Shown piece after piece: positions 1 to 8,184 of a stretch of DNA of 64,000 bases. The position numbers were made by a program, and so were the translations under genes. Numbering within the stretch: position 1 is the first letter of the stretch; every line of letters begins with the position of its first letter. Under the pieces are notes generated by a model. The model was given only the letters and a program-made list of their open reading frames with translations. It had not been told where the DNA came from and searched no databases. The DNA comes from Arthrobacter sp. U41 (GTDB lineage: Bacteria > Actinomycetota > Actinomycetes > Actinomycetales > Micrococcaceae): the NCBI RefSeq assembly GCF_007679325.1, contig NZ_VEGI01000001.1, positions 1 through 64,000 of the forward strand. Reading direction: 5' to 3'.

Positions 1-315
1 GCCGCTGCCGGCTTCACGCTCGGTGGCTCCACCGGGACCGTGGTCCACGGCGCCGCGTCTTGGCTCACCGAACACGACGCCCAAGACCTGACGGCGGTGG
101 CCATTTCCCCGGACATGGGCCGACCCTACCTGGACACTGTCTACAACCCTGACTGGGTGCACGATCATTTCGGCGCCGAAGCTCTGGCAACCGCCGACGA
201 TTTGGCAGGGGCTCCGGGCCGCCGGTCCGACCCGGTGTCGGAGCCACAGCACCCGGCACGTAAAGCGGTGGCCGGTTACGCAGCAACCGCGGCCGTAGGG
301 AATTTCCTGAAGTGA
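1..315 (+). CDS. sbnA: SbnA-like 2,3-diaminopropionate precursor synthase, C-terminal fragment
   Basis: Only the last 104 codons are in the window; the reading frame is open to base 1, so the start lies upstream. The fragment has a glycine-rich GGSTG loop (bases 22-36) and the stretch GRPYLDTVY, as in PLP-dependent cysteine-synthase-fold enzymes of the SbnA type. SbnA joins O-phosphoserine and glutamate into N-(amino-carboxyethyl)-glutamate, the first step to 2,3-diaminopropionate (family knowledge). The assignment is strengthened by an SbnB homologue five genes downstream. The stop TGA overlaps the GTG start of the next gene (GTGA), so the genes are probably translationally coupled. The PLP lysine is outside the window. 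An ordinary cysteine synthase is the alternative, less likely given the context. Confidence 0.75.
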   Translation, partial: AAAGFTLGGSTGTVVHGAASWLTEHDAQDLTAVAISPDMGRPYLDTVYNPDWVHDHFGAEALATADDLAGAPGRRSDPVSEPQHPARKAVAGYAATAAVGNFLK

Positions 316-3300
316 AAATGCGTCTCGATAACCTGCAGGGCGCTCCGCGCTCCCCATCTCCCATCGATCTCCCCATTCCTGATGCAACCGCGGCTCCGGC
401 CGGGAACGGCTCTCCGGCCGCTCCAGCCACGGGTACGGCCGTTGCCTTGGAGCGCCGGCTGGCGGATCTTCTGGCGTCGGTGGTAAAGAAGGACGACGTC
501 CCCGTCGACGCCAACTTCTTCTACGACCTGGGCGCGGATTCGTTGCTGATGGCACAGTTCTGCGCCCGCGTGCGCAAACAGCCGGACTTGCCAGCGGTGT
601 CGATCAAGGACATCTACCAGAATCCATCGATCTCGGCGCTGGCCGCGGCTCTGGCACCGGCAGAAGAGTCGTCTGCGACGGCGCAGGTGCAGGTGCAGGA
701 CCGGTTGGCAGAGGTGCTGTCCCGAGTGCTGGATATTGAGCATGTGCCGGTGGACGCCAACTTCTTCCAGGACTTGGGCGCCGATTCGCTGGTCATGGCC
801 CAGTTCTGCGCCCGCGTACGCAAACAGCCGGACCTGCCTGCCGTGTCGATCAAAGACATCTACCAGAACCCAACGATCTCGGCGCTGGCCGCGGCCTTGA
901 CGCCGGCGGACCCGGTGTCCGAGCCGCTGCAAGAGCGGCTGGCCGAAGTGCTCGCCGGCGTGCTCGGCTTAGAGCAGGTCGCGGTGGGCGACGACTTCTT
1001 CCATGACCTCGGAGCGGACTCGCTGGTCATGGCGAAGTTCTGCGCCAGGGTGCGCAAGCAGCCGGATCTGCCCCAAATGTCCATGAAGGAGATCTACAGC
1101 AACCCGAATATATCCGCTCTGGCAGCGGCCCTCGAGGTTCCCCCGGAGCAGGAAAAGGAGGCGGAGCCGTCGCCAACCATGGCCTCCGTGCCGGAGACGC
1201 CGCCGCCCATGGACGCGCGGACGTGGGAGTATGTCGCCTGCGGCGCCCTGCAGGTGCTCGTCTACATCGGCTACTGCCTGCTTGCGGGCCTCATCATGGT
1301 CGTGGGTTACCAGTGGTTGTTCCCGGCCGCAGCGCCTGGCAACCACGACTGGGTGAGCCATGGGACGCCCTTCTGGGAGCTCTACCTGCGAGCGATCGTC
1401 TATGGCGCTGCGACGTTCGTGCTGCTGTGCATCCTGCCGGTGGCCGCCAAGTGGATTTTCATCGGGCGCTTCCGGCCGGGGGAGATCCGCATCTGGAGTC
1501 TGGCCTACTTCCGCTTCTGGCTGGTGAAGGCGTTGATGCGCACTTCTCCCCTCTCGTTGATGACCGGTTCACCGCTGACGACCTTCTACCTGAGGGCCAT
1601 GGGCGCGAAGGTCGGCCGCAACGTGATGATCATGACGAATCGGTTGCCGATCTGCACCGACCTGCTGACCATCGGTGAGGGGACGGTAATCCTCAAGGAC
1701 GTCATGCTCAACGGCTACCGCGCCCATGGCGGCGTCATCCAGGTGGGCGGGGTCACGCTGGGCAAGGAAGTGACCGTCAGCGAGGGCAGCGTCCTGGATA
1801 TCAACACGTCGATGGGCGACCGCTCGCAGCTGGGCCACCGGTCCACTCTCTACACCGGCCAAGCAGTGCCGGCGGGCGAGCGGTGGCACGGTTCGCCGGG
1901 CAGACCCGGGGGTGCGGACTACGCAACGGTCGCCCCGACGCCCTACCGGCCGTGGCGCCGGGGCTGGTTCGCAGTTTCCCAGCTTCTGGGCGCGATCGGA
2001 CTGGGCCGCACCATGTGGTCGCTCGCGATCGCGCTGTTCATCTTGGCGAACCCGAACGTCGCGGCCCTTCTGGAGCCACAGGAGGAGCTGGCGTTCACCG
2101 ACTGGGTCTTCTACGCCGACGCCGCCGTCTACGCCGGCCTGGCCGTCTTTGGCGGAACTATCGTTGCGTTGGCCCTCATCACGACACTGCCGGGGCTGCT
2201 CCAACTCGCGCTGAAGCCCGAGACGGTGTATCCGCTGTTCGGGCTGCGTGATGCGGCGGCACGGGCGGTGGCAAGGATGACCAACAGTCCCATGCTCGGG
2301 CAGTTGTTCGGCGACAGCTCCTACGTCGTGAACTACGTCCGGGCCATCGGGTACAAGCAGCCGCAGGTCCAACAGTCCGGCTCGAATTTCGGCACGGGGT
2401 TCAAGCACGACAACCCGTTCCTTTCGACCATCGGCACCGGCACGATGATTGCCGACGGGGTGTCCTTCATGAACACCGACTATTCGGCTACGTCGTTCAA
2501 GATCAGGGAGGTCGCGATCGGTGCTCACAACTATCTGGGCAACGCCGTTCTGTACCCCGCCGAATCCAGGGCCGGGGACAATTGCCTGCTCGCGACCAAG
2601 GTCATGGTCCCCATCGACGGTCCGGTGCGCCAGGACGTGGGCCTGCTCGGATCGCCGGCGTTCGAGATCCCCCGCTCCGTGCTGCGGGACACCCGGCCCG
2701 AGGAGCACAGGAGCCGGGCCCGGCTCCGCCGGGACCTGGCGGCCAAGAACGGCCACAACCTGCGCACGATGGCACTGTGGATGCTGGCGCGGTGGTTCAA
2801 CGTCTCGGTGGCCCTCGTCGCGATGTATGCCGGCCTCGAACTGTCCGATCAATTCGGATTCCTCGCAGTCAGCGCGTCGTTAGTCGTGATGCTCCTGCTC
2901 GGCGTGCTGGTCCCCGTCGGCATCCAGCACCTCGCAACAGGGTTCCGGAAGCTCCGGCCTCAGTTGTGCTCCATCTACGACCCCTACTTCTGGTGGCACG
3001 AGCGGTACTGGAAGCTGCAGGCCCAGAGCAGGTTCCTGGCGCTCTTCAACGGAACGCCGTTCAAGCCGCTGATCTGGCGGTTGTTGGGCGTGCGGATGGG
3101 CTCACGGGTCTTCGACGACGGCTGCGGGATCGTCGAGCGGACCCTGGTGACGGTCGGCTCCCGCTGCACGCTGAACAACGGCACGACGATCCAGTCCCAT
3201 TCCCAAGAGGACGGGATGTTCAAGTCCGACTACAACGTCGTCGGGAACGACGTCACGCTCGGCGTCGCCGCCTTTGTCCACTATGGAGTCACTATTGAAG

Positions 3301-3440
3301 ACGGTGCCGTTGTCGCCGCCGACTCCTTCGTCATGAAGGGGACGACCCTCCCTCGGGGAACGCTGTGGGGTGGTAACCCGGCCGAAGAGGTCCGAGCCCC
3401 CTCCACGTCCCCCGTCGCACTGGAAAGGCCCGTGTCATGA
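312..3440 (+). CDS. Triple carrier domain fused to Pls/PosA-type NRPS terminal module (T-T-T-6TM)
   Basis: 1042 residues from GTG (ATG at 318 is an alternative). Three carrier domains lie at about residues 46-113, 128-195 and 206-273, each with DLGADSL; phosphopantetheine serines are 77, 159 and 237. A membrane module follows, with six likely helices (about 307-337, 358-384, 557-583, 597-633, 819-843, 849-876) alternating with three soluble domains (about 390-550, 635-815, 880-1025). The first and third show hexapeptide-like repeats with IGEGTVI and VVAADSFVMKG. This is the layout of the C-terminal half of poly-lysine synthetase-type enzymes (Pls/PosA), which link amino acids iteratively at the membrane. 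There is no adenylation domain here; the next gene supplies one, overlapping by ATGA. Role as a polymerase or ligase of a diaminopropionate-derived unit is inference. Family assignment is firm, product unknown. Confidence 0.88.
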   Translation: MKMRLDNLQGAPRSPSPIDLPIPDATAAPAGNGSPAAPATGTAVALERRLADLLASVVKKDDVPVDANFFYDLGADSLLMAQFCARVRKQPDLPAVSIKDIYQNPSISALAAALAPAEESSATAQVQVQDRLAEVLSRVLDIEHVPVDANFFQDLGADSLVMAQFCARVRKQPDLPAVSIKDIYQNPTISALAAALTPADPVSEPLQERLAEVLAGVLGLEQVAVGDDFFHDLGADSLVMAKFCARVRKQPDLPQMSMKEIYSNPNISALAAALEVPPEQEKEAEPSPTMASVPETPPPMDARTWEYVACGALQVLVYIGYCLLAGLIMVVGYQWLFPAAAPGNHDWVSHGTPFWELYLRAIVYGAATFVLLCILPVAAKWIFIGRFRPGEIRIWSLAYFRFWLVKALMRTSPLSLMTGSPLTTFYLRAMGAKVGRNVMIMTNRLPICTDLLTIGEGTVILKDVMLNGYRAHGGVIQVGGVTLGKEVTVSEGSVLDINTSMGDRSQLGHRSTLYTGQAVPAGERWHGSPGRPGGADYATVAPTPYRPWRRGWFAVSQLLGAIGLGRTMWSLAIALFILANPNVAALLEPQEELAFTDWVFYADAAVYAGLAVFGGTIVALALITTLPGLLQLALKPETVYPLFGLRDAAARAVARMTNSPMLGQLFGDSSYVVNYVRAIGYKQPQVQQSGSNFGTGFKHDNPFLSTIGTGTMIADGVSFMNTDYSATSFKIREVAIGAHNYLGNAVLYPAESRAGDNCLLATKVMVPIDGPVRQDVGLLGSPAFEIPRSVLRDTRPEEHRSRARLRRDLAAKNGHNLRTMALWMLARWFNVSVALVAMYAGLELSDQFGFLAVSASLVVMLLLGVLVPVGIQHLATGFRKLRPQLCSIYDPYFWWHERYWKLQAQSRFLALFNGTPFKPLIWRLLGVRMGSRVFDDGCGIVERTLVTVGSRCTLNNGTTIQSHSQEDGMFKSDYNVVGNDVTLGVAAFVHYGVTIEDGAVVAADSFVMKGTTLPRGTLWGGNPAEEVRAPSTSPVALERPVS
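447..1130 (+). repeat. Three tandem in-frame carrier-domain repeats
   Basis: Copies lie at about 447-650, 693-896 and 927-1130 inside the Pls-like gene. From the VPVDANFF loop to the end of the last helix, copies 1 and 2 differ at 3 of 52 residues, and their DNA is also nearly the same. Copy 3 is more diverged (KFCARVRKQ kept, MSMKEIYSNP changed). The N-terminal helix of each copy differs much more. This pattern suggests duplication with later homogenisation of the partner-facing core. Confidence 0.9.
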
Positions 3441-6061
3441 CAACCACCTCTGCGCTGACCTGCCGAACCGTCGCCGACCACTCGTCGGGCCAGGGCAACG
3501 ACCGGACCGCCCCCGCGGGTGCCGCGCCGACGGCGGTTCCCAGATGGACACAGGACCGCCGGCCGGGCCAGGGACGAGTCGAAGTTGAGGTTCCCGAGGA
3601 CCTGCGCCAGGCGGTGCGGAACGTGTCCCGCATGCTGGACGCGACCCCTGCATCGATCTGGCTGGCGGCTCATGCAAGGGTGCTCCAGGCGCTGTCCGGC
3701 GAAACGGAGGTCACCACCGGTTGCAGGGACGCGTCGGGGACTTGGCCTTGCGAACTCGATCTGGGACAAGGCTCATGGCGGGCGCTGGTCTCAGAGGCCC
3801 ACCTCCGGGAGGTCCAGGCCCGCGCCGATCGAACCGGTGGACCACAGGCGGGGCAGCGGCCGGCTTCCGCAGCCTACGAGGTGCTATTCAGCACCAATCA
3901 GGACGACGATCCCGAACTGGCGGAAGGCCTCGTCCTCAGCCTGTCCCTCCGCGACGCCGCAGGCGAAGCGTTGCGCCTGCGCTACCGGCTCGACGTCCTC
4001 GACGAGGACGCAGCCCGGCGGATCGCTGGCTATCATCTGAGCGCACTCCGCCATCTGGTCGGCGACCCCGAGGCGGAACCCGCCGACGCCGACCTCGTCG
4101 ACCCCGAGGAGCGGCGGCTGCAACTGGAACAGCTGGCCGGACCCGAGCGGCCCCGGCCCCAGCGGCGCTTCCACGAACTGTTCGAGGAGCGTGTCCGGCA
4201 GCATCCTGAGCGCATCGCGGCCGTCCAGGACGCGCGCGAGTGGACGTACTCGGAGCTGAACGCCCGCGCCAACCGGATCGCCCGCGCCCTGCACGGGCGT
4301 GGTCTGCGGGCGGAGGACATCGTGGCAGTCGTCGCCGAAAGGGACCTGGAGTGGATGGCCGCCGTCATCGGCATCTTCAAGGCCGGAGGCGCGTACCTGC
4401 CGATCGAGCCGCACTTCCCGGCCGACCGCATCTCCAGGACGCTCACGCGGGCCGGGGCCCGGGTGGTGCTCACCGAAGGCGGCAGCACCACCACCCTCGA
4501 TGAGGCACTGGAAGGAATGCCTGCAGTGACGAAGCTCTTGTTCGAGGACATCGAGGCCGAGGGGCACGCCAACGACGACCTCGGCCTGGAGGTGCGGCCA
4601 GACCAACTCGCCTACGTCTACTTCACGTCGGGCTCCACGGGCGAACCGAAGGGTGCAATGTGCGAGCACGACGGGATGGTGAACCACCTGTACGCCAAGA
4701 TTGAGGACCTGGGGATCGGCCCCGGAGACGTCGTCGCCCAGAGCGCCCCCCAATGCTTCGACATCTCGCTGTGGCAACTGGTCTCGGCCCTGCTCGTCGG
4801 CGGCCGCACACTCATCGTCGAGCAGGACCGCATCCTCGACGTCGAGCGGTTCGTCGACACGGTGGAACGGGGCGCGGCGGCGGTCTTCCAGGTCGTCCCG
4901 TCGTATCTGGACGCGTTAGTGGCATACATGGGCAGTAAACCCCGTGCCCTGCCGCACCTCCGTTGCGTCTCGGCAACTGGGGAGGCCCTGAAGCGTGAGC
5001 TGGTCCACCGCTGGTTCCAGGTGCTGCCGAACGTCAAGCTGGTGAACGCCTATGGACTTACGGAGACCTCGGACGACACGAACCACGAGGTGATGAGCGC
5101 AGCGCCCGCGGGCGGCTCCGTGCCACTGGGCCCGCCGATCCCGAACGTCCGGATCCACATCCTCGACGAGCGGCAGCGGCTCGTGCCGCTTGGGGCGCCG
5201 GGCGAGATCGCTTTCTCCGGAGTATGTGTGGGCCGCGGCTACATCAACGATCCGGAGCGGACGGCGCAGGCGTACTCCACAGACCGCTACGTGGAGGGCG
5301 CCCGGCTCTATCGTGCGGGCGACTACGGCCGTTGGTCCCCGGAGGGCAAGCTGGAATACCTGGGCCGGCGGGACAACCAGGTCAAGATCTCCGGGTTCCG
5401 CATCGAGATCGGCGACATCGAGAACGCGCTGCTGCGGGTTCCTGGCATCCGCGACGGCGCCGTCGTCGTCGGCGAGGGCGAGGGCGAGGGCGCCGGGCAG
5501 ACCAAGTTCCTGGTGGCGTTCTACTCCGGCAACCGGCCGCTCGAGGTCGACGAAATCCGCAGCGAGATGGCCACGCGGGTACCGGGCTACATGGTTCCGT
5601 CGGCGTACAGGTGGCAGGAGAGCCTGCCCCTGACCGGCAACGGGAAGATCGACCGGAAGGCCTTGACCCGCATGGCGCGGGAGGTCGTTCCCGAGGCCGG
5701 CACCGCCACGGAAGCCCTCTCGGCCACCGAACAGCGGCTCGCCGAGGCGTGGGCGACGGTGCTCGGCCTGCCGGCGGGCCGGATCGGCGGGCAGGACTCG
5801 TTCTTCGCACTGGGCGGAACTTCGCTGTCCGCGGTGAAGCTCGCCGTCCTGCTCAAGCGCGCAGTGTCGATCAAAGACATCATGCAGACACCCGTCCTGG
5901 CGGACTTGGCAGCCCTGCTCGAGGCCTCGTCTCCGGCGGATGCTGCCGTTCCGCCCGCCCCGCGGCCTGCGGAAGCCAGCGCCGAGCCCCACTCCATGGC
6001 CCCGGTGGGAGGGCCGGTTGGCCACTCACACCCGCTACCTGTGAAAGGAAAGGACCTCTGA
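3437..6061 (+). CDS. Stand-alone NRPS adenylation-carrier protein with vestigial condensation half
   Basis: 874 residues. The first ~230 resemble the C-terminal half of a condensation domain (TPASIWLAAHARVLQALSGE; LRYRLDVLDEDAARRIAGYH) but no HHxxxDG motif is present, so catalysis is unlikely. An adenylation domain follows, with FTSGSTGEPKG near residue 395, NAYGLTET near 537 and the A10 motif TGNGKIDRK near 738. By hand alignment to GrsA, the pocket has D442, I443 and W446, and two aspartates (D546, D547) at the 330/331 positions. These could accept a side-chain amine such as that of Dap; this is inference. A carrier domain has LGGTSL with Ser796. Start ATG overlaps the upstream stop. It probably loads its own carrier and perhaps, in trans, the three carriers of the preceding protein. 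No thioesterase domain is present. Confidence 0.9.
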   Translation: MTTTSALTCRTVADHSSGQGNDRTAPAGAAPTAVPRWTQDRRPGQGRVEVEVPEDLRQAVRNVSRMLDATPASIWLAAHARVLQALSGETEVTTGCRDASGTWPCELDLGQGSWRALVSEAHLREVQARADRTGGPQAGQRPASAAYEVLFSTNQDDDPELAEGLVLSLSLRDAAGEALRLRYRLDVLDEDAARRIAGYHLSALRHLVGDPEAEPADADLVDPEERRLQLEQLAGPERPRPQRRFHELFEERVRQHPERIAAVQDAREWTYSELNARANRIARALHGRGLRAEDIVAVVAERDLEWMAAVIGIFKAGGAYLPIEPHFPADRISRTLTRAGARVVLTEGGSTTTLDEALEGMPAVTKLLFEDIEAEGHANDDLGLEVRPDQLAYVYFTSGSTGEPKGAMCEHDGMVNHLYAKIEDLGIGPGDVVAQSAPQCFDISLWQLVSALLVGGRTLIVEQDRILDVERFVDTVERGAAAVFQVVPSYLDALVAYMGSKPRALPHLRCVSATGEALKRELVHRWFQVLPNVKLVNAYGLTETSDDTNHEVMSAAPAGGSVPLGPPIPNVRIHILDERQRLVPLGAPGEIAFSGVCVGRGYINDPERTAQAYSTDRYVEGARLYRAGDYGRWSPEGKLEYLGRRDNQVKISGFRIEIGDIENALLRVPGIRDGAVVVGEGEGEGAGQTKFLVAFYSGNRPLEVDEIRSEMATRVPGYMVPSAYRWQESLPLTGNGKIDRKALTRMAREVVPEAGTATEALSATEQRLAEAWATVLGLPAGRIGGQDSFFALGGTSLSAVKLAVLLKRAVSIKDIMQTPVLADLAALLEASSPADAAVPPAPRPAEASAEPHSMAPVGGPVGHSHPLPVKGKDL

Positions 6062-7068
6062 TGTCGTCTCAATCACCCCGGATCCAATTCGACGTGGAAC
6101 GCCAAGCCGGCCGGGCGCCGATGCTCACCGTCGAGGACGGCCACGACCCCGTGCGGTGGGCCGAACAGAACCGCGTGGCTCTGCGCGCGGCGGTGGATGA
6201 ACACGGCGCCGTCCTGGTCCGCGGCCTCGGCCTCCGTGATCCAGCCGAAGTGGCCGATACCTTTAAGCGGCTGGTTCCAGGCGGCCTTATGCCGGACCGG
6301 GAGGCTTTCGCAACCAGGCAGCCCTACTTGGACGGCGTGTACTCATCCCTCACGTGGCCCGCGAACCAACCGATGTGCATGCACCAGGAGCTAAGCTACG
6401 CGCTCGAGTTCCCCGGACTGATGCTGTTCGCCTGTCTCCGGGCACCCAGCGTCGGTGGGGTGACCGGTGTGGCGGACGCCAGCGCCGTGCTCGACGCCAT
6501 ACCCACGGACATCGTCCGGCGCTTCGAAAGTGAGGGGTGGTTGCTCGCCCGCAGCTACAACGAGGACATCGGCGCCTCGTACGAGGAGGCGTTCGGTGTT
6601 TCCGACCGCGCCGACGTCGAGAGCTACTGCCGGGCGCACGAGATCGAGTTCGAGTGGCAGCCCGACGGGGAGTTGCGCACCCGGCAACGGCGCCCCGCCG
6701 TGGTCCGGCACCCGGCGACCGGCCAACGCTGTTGGTTCAACCAGGTCGCGTTCCTGAACGAATGGACGATCGCGTCCGAGGTGCGTGAATACCTGGTGGA
6801 CGTCTACGGTCCAGACGGGCTGCCGTTCAACACCCGCTTCGGCAACGGCGAACCGATCGGTGAGGACATCGTCGCGCTCCTGAACGACATCTACGAGGCC
6901 CACACCCTTCGAACCCCCTGGGAGACGGGGGACTTCATGCTGGTCGACAACATCCGCATGGCGCATAGCCGCGAGTCCTATGAGGGGCCTCGGGAGATTC
7001 TTGTCGGCATGGCCGAGCCTCGCAACATTTTCGATCTCGACAACCACAACCAGGACGGTGCACGATGA
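6061..7068 (+). CDS. SyrP-like Fe(II)/2-oxoglutarate dioxygenase (TauD/TfdA family)
   Basis: 335 residues; its ATG shares one base with the preceding stop. The TauD fold is shown by the iron-binding HQE (H108, E110) in PMCMHQELSYA, the distal H302 in NIRMAHSRES, and R311, the likely 2-oxoglutarate carboxylate anchor. SyrP-type members hydroxylate the beta carbon of amino acids held on carrier domains, and DdaC of dapdiamide synthesis oxidises a Dap-linked acyl group on a carrier (family knowledge). Its position between the A-T protein and SbnB suggests it acts on carrier-bound diaminopropionate or its acyl partner; the actual substrate cannot be read from sequence. It is the tailoring step of the cluster. 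Confidence 0.85.
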   Translation: MSSQSPRIQFDVERQAGRAPMLTVEDGHDPVRWAEQNRVALRAAVDEHGAVLVRGLGLRDPAEVADTFKRLVPGGLMPDREAFATRQPYLDGVYSSLTWPANQPMCMHQELSYALEFPGLMLFACLRAPSVGGVTGVADASAVLDAIPTDIVRRFESEGWLLARSYNEDIGASYEEAFGVSDRADVESYCRAHEIEFEWQPDGELRTRQRRPAVVRHPATGQRCWFNQVAFLNEWTIASEVREYLVDVYGPDGLPFNTRFGNGEPIGEDIVALLNDIYEAHTLRTPWETGDFMLVDNIRMAHSRESYEGPREILVGMAEPRNIFDLDNHNQDGAR

Positions 7069-8132
7069 CCGAGCTTGCCAGTTCCCCTGCCGCAGCGGCC
7101 GCAGAGCCGAAGACGGTTCCGCCCTTCGCGGTCATCTCAGGGACCCAGGTGCAGCAGGTGCTTCAGGGACGGGAAAAGGAGGTCATCGAGCTGGTCGAGC
7201 AGACCTACCGCGTGCATGCATCCGGAGATTCGGTGAACCCCCCGTCTTACTTCCTGCGCTTCCCGGACCGGCCTACCTCGCGCATCATCGCCCTGCCGGC
7301 CTCGGTCGGCGGACAAGTAGAGGTTGATGGCATCAAATGGGTCTCCAGCTTCCCGGACAATGTGGCATCGGGAATTCCGCGCGCCTCTGCGGTGTTGATC
7401 CTCAACGACCAGGCTACGGGGTACCCCTTGGTTTGCATGGAGGGCTCCATCATCAGCGCCTCCAGGACCGCTGCATCTGCCGCCGCTGCTGCCGACTGGC
7501 TCAGCCGGGGACGCGGGCGTCCCCGGCGCATAGGGTTCTTTGGCGTTGGCCTCATTGCCCGCTACATCCACACCTTCCTGAAGGCCACCGACTGGTCCTT
7601 CGACGAGATCGGGGTGTTCGACCTCTCGGGTGAAAGTGAGGAGGGTTTCAAGGGCTATCTCGAGCGCAGCGGTACAGGTGCCCGGGTGACCGTGCACGAC
7701 GGCCCCGAGCAGCTGATCAGAAGCAGCGACCTCATCGTGTTCGCCACGGTGGCGGGCCAGCCGCACGTGCACGATACGACGTGGTTCGCACACAATCCGC
7801 TGGTGCTGCACGTGTCCCTGCGCGATCTGGCCCCTGAGATCCTGCTGGCGTCCACCAACATCCTCGACGACGTCGACCACTGCCTGAAAGCCGGGACGTC
7901 GGCCCACCTCGCGGAGCAGACGGTCGGCAACAGGGACTTCGTTGACGGCACCTTGGCCGACGTCATGGAAGGCAGGGTCCCGCTGACGGACGACCGCCCT
8001 ATTGTGTTCTCGCCGTTCGGACTGGGCGTGCTCGACCTGGCAGTCGGCAAGTACGTCTACGACGAACTTGCCGGCAGCGGCCAGCTCCAGGTGGTCGAGG
8101 ATTTCTTTTCCGAGTTGCGTCGGTACGGCTGA
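7065..8132 (+). CDS. sbnB: SbnB-like N-(amino-carboxyethyl)-glutamate dehydrogenase (Dap synthesis)
   Basis: 355 residues, ornithine cyclodeaminase/mu-crystallin family. Visible motifs are the substrate region VDGIKWVSSFPDN, the nucleotide loop GFFGVGLIARY near residue 165, and SGESEEG after strand two. SbnB oxidatively cleaves the SbnA product to release 2,3-diaminopropionate and 2-oxoglutarate (family knowledge). Two-oxoglutarate is also the co-substrate of the oxygenase encoded just upstream. The ATGA overlap with that gene couples translation. Other members of the family deaminate ornithine or reduce imines, but the match to SbnB-type sequences and the sbnA gene in the same operon favour Dap supply. 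Confidence 0.88.
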   Translation: MTELASSPAAAAAEPKTVPPFAVISGTQVQQVLQGREKEVIELVEQTYRVHASGDSVNPPSYFLRFPDRPTSRIIALPASVGGQVEVDGIKWVSSFPDNVASGIPRASAVLILNDQATGYPLVCMEGSIISASRTAASAAAAADWLSRGRGRPRRIGFFGVGLIARYIHTFLKATDWSFDEIGVFDLSGESEEGFKGYLERSGTGARVTVHDGPEQLIRSSDLIVFATVAGQPHVHDTTWFAHNPLVLHVSLRDLAPEILLASTNILDDVDHCLKAGTSAHLAEQTVGNRDFVDGTLADVMEGRVPLTDDRPIVFSPFGLGVLDLAVGKYVYDELAGSGQLQVVEDFFSELRRYG

Positions 8133-8184
8133 CCCTGCGGCGCAAACCGCATTCATCGATTCGCACTCACTGAGGAGTGACGCA

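Noticed and set aside
226..960. GACCCGGTGTC-GAGCC shared by the sbnA end and the second carrier linker
   Set aside because: Short match in a low-complexity linker; could be chance or common codon use, not proof of recombination.
1569..2852. 427-residue frame on the minus strand within the Pls-like gene
   Set aside because: Arginine- and proline-rich shadow with no motif and no ribosome site.
5224..6060. N-terminal extension of the oxygenase into the A-T gene
   Set aside because: The region is in another frame of the adenylation gene and is Arg/Gly-rich; ATG 6061 gives the full oxygenase fold.
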